Below, one piece after another: positions 61,519 to 64,000 of a stretch of DNA of 64,000 nt. Position 1 is the stretch's first letter; the number at the start of each line of letters is the position of its first letter. The notes under the pieces were generated by a model. The model was not told the origin of the DNA. It ran no database searches and worked only from the letters and a program-made list of their open reading frames with translations. This DNA comes from UBA11865 sp963749825. GTDB taxonomy: Bacteria; Chloroflexota; Anaerolineae; Promineifilales; Promineifilaceae. A program made the position numbers and the translations under genes. The stretch spans positions 1,054,001 through 1,118,000 of the forward strand of contig CAVVOI010000012.1 of NCBI GenBank assembly GCA_963749825.1, read 5' to 3'.

Positions 61519-62646
61519 ATGTCACGATATTGCCTGATCGGTCCTACCTATCCATTTCGAGGTGGGATAGCGCACTACACGACTCTGTTGGCGCAAGAAT
61601 TGAGGAAAGACCATGAGCTCTTGTTGATCTCTTTCACACGCCAATATCCCGCGTGGTTATTCCCCGGTAAAAGCGATCGTGATCCCAGCCAAAACCCTTT
61701 ACAAACAGAAGCTGAATACTTGCTCGATCCCTTGAATCCATTAAGCTGGAGACGAACCCTGCAAAAAATCACCGCTTGGCGAGCTGAGGTGGTTGTTATT
61801 CCCTGGTGGGTGCCCTTCTGGGCACCGGCGTGGTCGGTCATTGGTCGGGGTATAAAAAGACAACCTCAGAATCCACGCCTGATATACATTTGCCACAATG
61901 TTTTGCCTCACGAGGAAAGCAGGGTCGATAAAGTGGCGATAAAAATGGCCTTGGCTCCGGCCGATGGTTATATCGTTCATTCACAGCAGGATGCCAGCAG
62001 GCTGCAGGCCTTGTTTCCTGAGGCGACTATCCGCGTGTCACCCCTGCCCACTTATGCAGCCTTGGGGCAGATAAAAGGGGAATCTTTGCCAGCCGATATT
62101 CCCTCAGACCGGCCGCTGATCCTATTCTGCGGTATCATCCGCGAATACAAGGGGTTGGATATCTTACTGGAGGCAATGCCGATGGTTCTCGCAGAACGAA
62201 AGATGCACTTGCTCGTCGCCGGCGAATTTTGGGATGACATCGCGCGTTATCAGGATCAGATTGAGAGGCTAAGGCTTGAGAGGCAGGTTATCGTCGTCAA
62301 TCGCTACCTGACCAACGAGGAGTTAACAACTTGCATCGCCAGATGCGATGTGGTCGTTTTACCCTACCGGAGCGCAACCCAGAGCGCCATCGTTCAAGCC
62401 GCCTTCGGCCAAAACAAGCCGGTCATTACCACGAATGTAGGCGGTTTGCCCGAAGCCGTCGATGACGGCCGAACTGGCCTGCTGGTTCCACCCGAGGATC
62501 CCGCCGCACTTGCCGCTGCCATCAATCGTTTTTTTGAATTGGAGCTGGGACCCGAATTTGAAGTGAATATTAGAAGCGATGCTTTCCGATTTGAGTGGGG
62601 GCGATTGGTTGAAGAATTGGAACTGCTTCGAAATCATTCAAGGTGA
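61519..62646 (+). CDS. Glycosyltransferase family 4
   Basis: A 375-residue GT-B-fold glycosyltransferase. The N-terminal YPFRGGIAHYTTLLAQEL binds the acceptor and the C-terminal half holds the nucleotide-sugar site: LILFCGIIREYKGLDILLEA, VVLPYRSATQSAIVQAAFG and VITTNVGGLPEAVDDGRTG with Glu of the EX7E-type motif. Probably acts in assembly of a surface polysaccharide or glycolipid at the cytoplasmic face of the membrane. The ATG at 61519 is preferred over an in-frame ATG at 61480 because a TATAAT box (61506-61511) lies between them. GT2 and sulfotransferase genes follow on the same strand. Confidence 0.91.
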   Translation: MSRYCLIGPTYPFRGGIAHYTTLLAQELRKDHELLLISFTRQYPAWLFPGKSDRDPSQNPLQTEAEYLLDPLNPLSWRRTLQKITAWRAEVVVIPWWVPFWAPAWSVIGRGIKRQPQNPRLIYICHNVLPHEESRVDKVAIKMALAPADGYIVHSQQDASRLQALFPEATIRVSPLPTYAALGQIKGESLPADIPSDRPLILFCGIIREYKGLDILLEAMPMVLAERKMHLLVAGEFWDDIARYQDQIERLRLERQVIVVNRYLTNEELTTCIARCDVVVLPYRSATQSAIVQAAFGQNKPVITTNVGGLPEAVDDGRTGLLVPPEDPAALAAAINRFFELELGPEFEVNIRSDAFRFEWGRLVEELELLRNHSR

Positions 62647-62693
62647 CATAACGCCAAGCGGTTTCCTTCCTTTAGCTTTAATCTGTGAAACAC

Positions 62694-62699
62694 TATAAT
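62694..62699 (+). promoter_or_regulatory. -10 element of the leaderless GT2 gene
   Basis: A perfect TATAAT lies 7 bases before the ATG at 62707, again with no ribosome site. The -35 region is weak. Confidence 0.45.
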
Positions 62700-62706
62700 T
62701 GCAAAA

Positions 62707-63582
62707 ATGAATGTCTCAATAGCTATAATCATTCCCAGTCTTAATTCACCGATGATTGATCGCGTGTTGGCTTCGGTTGAAAACCAGTGTGGGGACGACA
62801 TATTGGCCGAGATCTTGGTTGTTGGCAAAGATGATATGAAACTCATCCCACCAGGCAGCCGGGCTCGACTGATTGACACAGGGCAACCTGTATACCCGGG
62901 GGCAGCACGAAATATTGGGATCGAGGCCTCAAATGCGGACCTTCTTATCTTCCTGGATAGCGACTGCTTGCCCCAACCGGGATGGTTGATCGAACACATC
63001 GCCGGACATAAGGCAGGGCATGCGGTTATTAGTGGGGGCGTTTTGCCAGCCGGGGATAATTATTGGCAATTGAGCTACAATTTAGCCATGTTCCATGATT
63101 ATCTGTCGACCAATGATCCGGGTTACCGGCAATTTTTACCGACTTTAAATCTTTCCATCGAACGCCGAATATTGGATCGAGTAGGGTTGATGGACGAAAA
63201 TTTGCGAAGGGGACAAGATATTGAATGGACTACGCGGATGCGCCGGAACGGATTTCCGTCTTACTTTTGGCCGCAAGCATCAGTCTATCACGACCATAGA
63301 AGAAGCACTATGGCTGATGTCTGGTTGGATTGCGCCCGCTCTGGCTACTATTCGCGGCAAATAAGATTGCGTCACCAAGATATATTGGTAGCGCCCTTTT
63401 TGCTGCGTTTCCGTGGATTGATTTTATTTTTGGGACCTTTCATCGCCGTGGTGACGACAGTCCGAATCATCCTCCAACGCCTTTCGATATTTGGCCGAAA
63501 TCTAGAAACGATCCCGGCATTGTTCATGGCCAAGTTGGCCTGGACATGGGGAGCCAGTCGAAATACTGAGCCCGGTACTTGA
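62707..63582 (+). CDS. Glycosyltransferase family 2
   Basis: A 291-residue GT-A-fold glycosyltransferase. The N-terminus VSIAIIIPSLNSPMIDRVLA, the conserved YPGAARNIGIEAS and the metal/nucleotide motif LIFLDSDCLPQPGW (residues ~78-91) define the family, and the region RGQDIEWTTRMRRNGF holds the second acidic site. A hydrophobic C-terminal segment (FLLRFRGLILFLGPFIAVV) may associate with the membrane. It is expected to add sugars to a surface glycan together with the neighbouring GT4 protein. Confidence 0.91.
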   Translation: MNVSIAIIIPSLNSPMIDRVLASVENQCGDDILAEILVVGKDDMKLIPPGSRARLIDTGQPVYPGAARNIGIEASNADLLIFLDSDCLPQPGWLIEHIAGHKAGHAVISGGVLPAGDNYWQLSYNLAMFHDYLSTNDPGYRQFLPTLNLSIERRILDRVGLMDENLRRGQDIEWTTRMRRNGFPSYFWPQASVYHDHRRSTMADVWLDCARSGYYSRQIRLRHQDILVAPFLLRFRGLILFLGPFIAVVTTVRIILQRLSIFGRNLETIPALFMAKLAWTWGASRNTEPGT

Positions 63583-63644
63583 AGTTTTTCGATCAGAAAA
63601 ATAAAAGGAATCAATCAACCGGCGACTACTAGTTGAAGTAAGTC

Positions 63645-64000
63645 ATGACTTTACCAAATTTTCTTATCATTGGAGCAGCCAAGTCAGGCACAAGTGCGCT
63701 TTATCGCTACATGAAGCAACATCCTGACATCTATATGAGTCCCATCAAGGAACCTCATTTCTTCAGTTACAAAGATTCGCCGCCCAATACCCAAGGGCCA
63801 GGTGACACAATTAATCGCGCCATAACAGATATGGATAAGTACCTGGCGCTTTTTGACGGTGTGTCCACCGAGACAGCAATTGGTGAAGCTTCTCCTTCAT
63901 ATATTTATATACCGCGAGCGCCACTTCTTATCAGAGAGTATCTTCCAAAAGTTAAGCTCATCGCCATCCTTCGCCAGCCTGCAGATCGTGCTTTTTCAGC
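63645..64000 (+). CDS. Sulfotransferase, N-terminal part (cut by window end)
   Basis: The frame opens at the ATG at 63645 and runs off the right edge after 118 codons. It encodes a PAPS-dependent sulfotransferase: the 5'-phosphosulfate-binding loop IIGAAKSGTSALYRYMKQHP near the N-terminus, IKEPHFFS (a typical early motif), GEASPSYIY and the start of the 3'-phosphate motif AILRQPADRAFS. Such enzymes sulfate carbohydrates; with the two glycosyltransferases upstream, a sulfated surface polysaccharide or glycolipid is suggested. Confidence 0.9.
   Translation, partial: MTLPNFLIIGAAKSGTSALYRYMKQHPDIYMSPIKEPHFFSYKDSPPNTQGPGDTINRAITDMDKYLALFDGVSTETAIGEASPSYIYIPRAPLLIREYLPKVKLIAILRQPADRAFS

Overview
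The window reads as a chromosomal segment of a non-model bacterium, most likely a member of the Chloroflexota (Anaerolineae/Caldilinea-like). The support is indirect: coenzyme F420 genes (cofC, cofD) together with an F420/flavin luciferase-like oxidoreductase, a long RarA ATPase fused to a methyltransferase-like domain, large sugar-catabolic islands full of Gfo/Idh/MocA and TIM-barrel epimerase genes, and several apparently leaderless promoters. No rRNA, tRNA, CRISPR array, insertion sequence or phage gene was recognised. TGA, TAA and TAG all serve as stops.

Layout. Positions 1-260 hold the end of a histidine kinase on the plus strand. From 298 to about 43,475 every recognised gene lies on the minus strand, so transcription runs from right to left: about 36 genes for sugar and hydroxy-acid catabolism. 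In transcription order these are: a GntR regulator; an ABC sugar transporter (lipoprotein binding protein, two permeases, two different ATPases); a tagatose/psicose-3-epimerase-like protein; a Tm-1-like protein beside a PEP-hydrolase-like TIM barrel; a further epimerase-like protein; a small membrane protein; a pentose block (xylulokinase, PfkB kinase, D-lyxose isomerase, DUF4432 epimerase-like protein, GHMP kinase, xylose-isomerase-like protein); a cyclase-family hydrolase; a four-subunit molybdenum hydroxylase; an EthD-like protein; a GlcD/GlcF-like oxidase pair; another 3-epimerase; a second Tm-1-like protein; a creatininase-family amidohydrolase; an isomerase; a WD40 lipoprotein; a LarA-type racemase; a TauE/SafE exporter; two Gfo/Idh/MocA dehydrogenases; ThuA; another isomerase; a fused FAD/Fe-S dehydrogenase; a PfkB kinase; and the LLM oxidoreductase. 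An intrinsic terminator candidate near 35.8 kb and internal promoter-like sites argue for several transcripts rather than one.

From 43.9 kb onward the content is mostly housekeeping: cofC-cofD, an M20 peptidase, rph, rarA, a DUF5995 protein, a metallophosphoesterase, two small unknown proteins, a GAF histidine kinase, endonuclease III, an adenine-type DNA methyltransferase, mscL (interrupted by an in-frame TGA), a DinB protein and asnS. The window ends in the start of a cell-surface polysaccharide cluster: a nucleotide-sugar-type epimerase, GT4 and GT2 glycosyltransferases, and a sulfotransferase cut by the right edge.

A striking property is a series of at least thirteen, probably fourteen, reading-frame breaks. 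Each is repaired by removing exactly one base, and most lie between 36.0 and 43.5 kb. I rebuilt those genes by reading across the breaks. The one-sided pattern suggests sequence or assembly error, but a decayed transporter locus cannot be excluded from the sequence alone. Other points of interest are a molybdenum hydroxylase whose large subunit is split as in nicotinate dehydrogenase (order F-S-L-M), the split Tm-1 pair, a consensus promoter with twin GTATAC operators at the GntR gene, and a structured leader before xylB.
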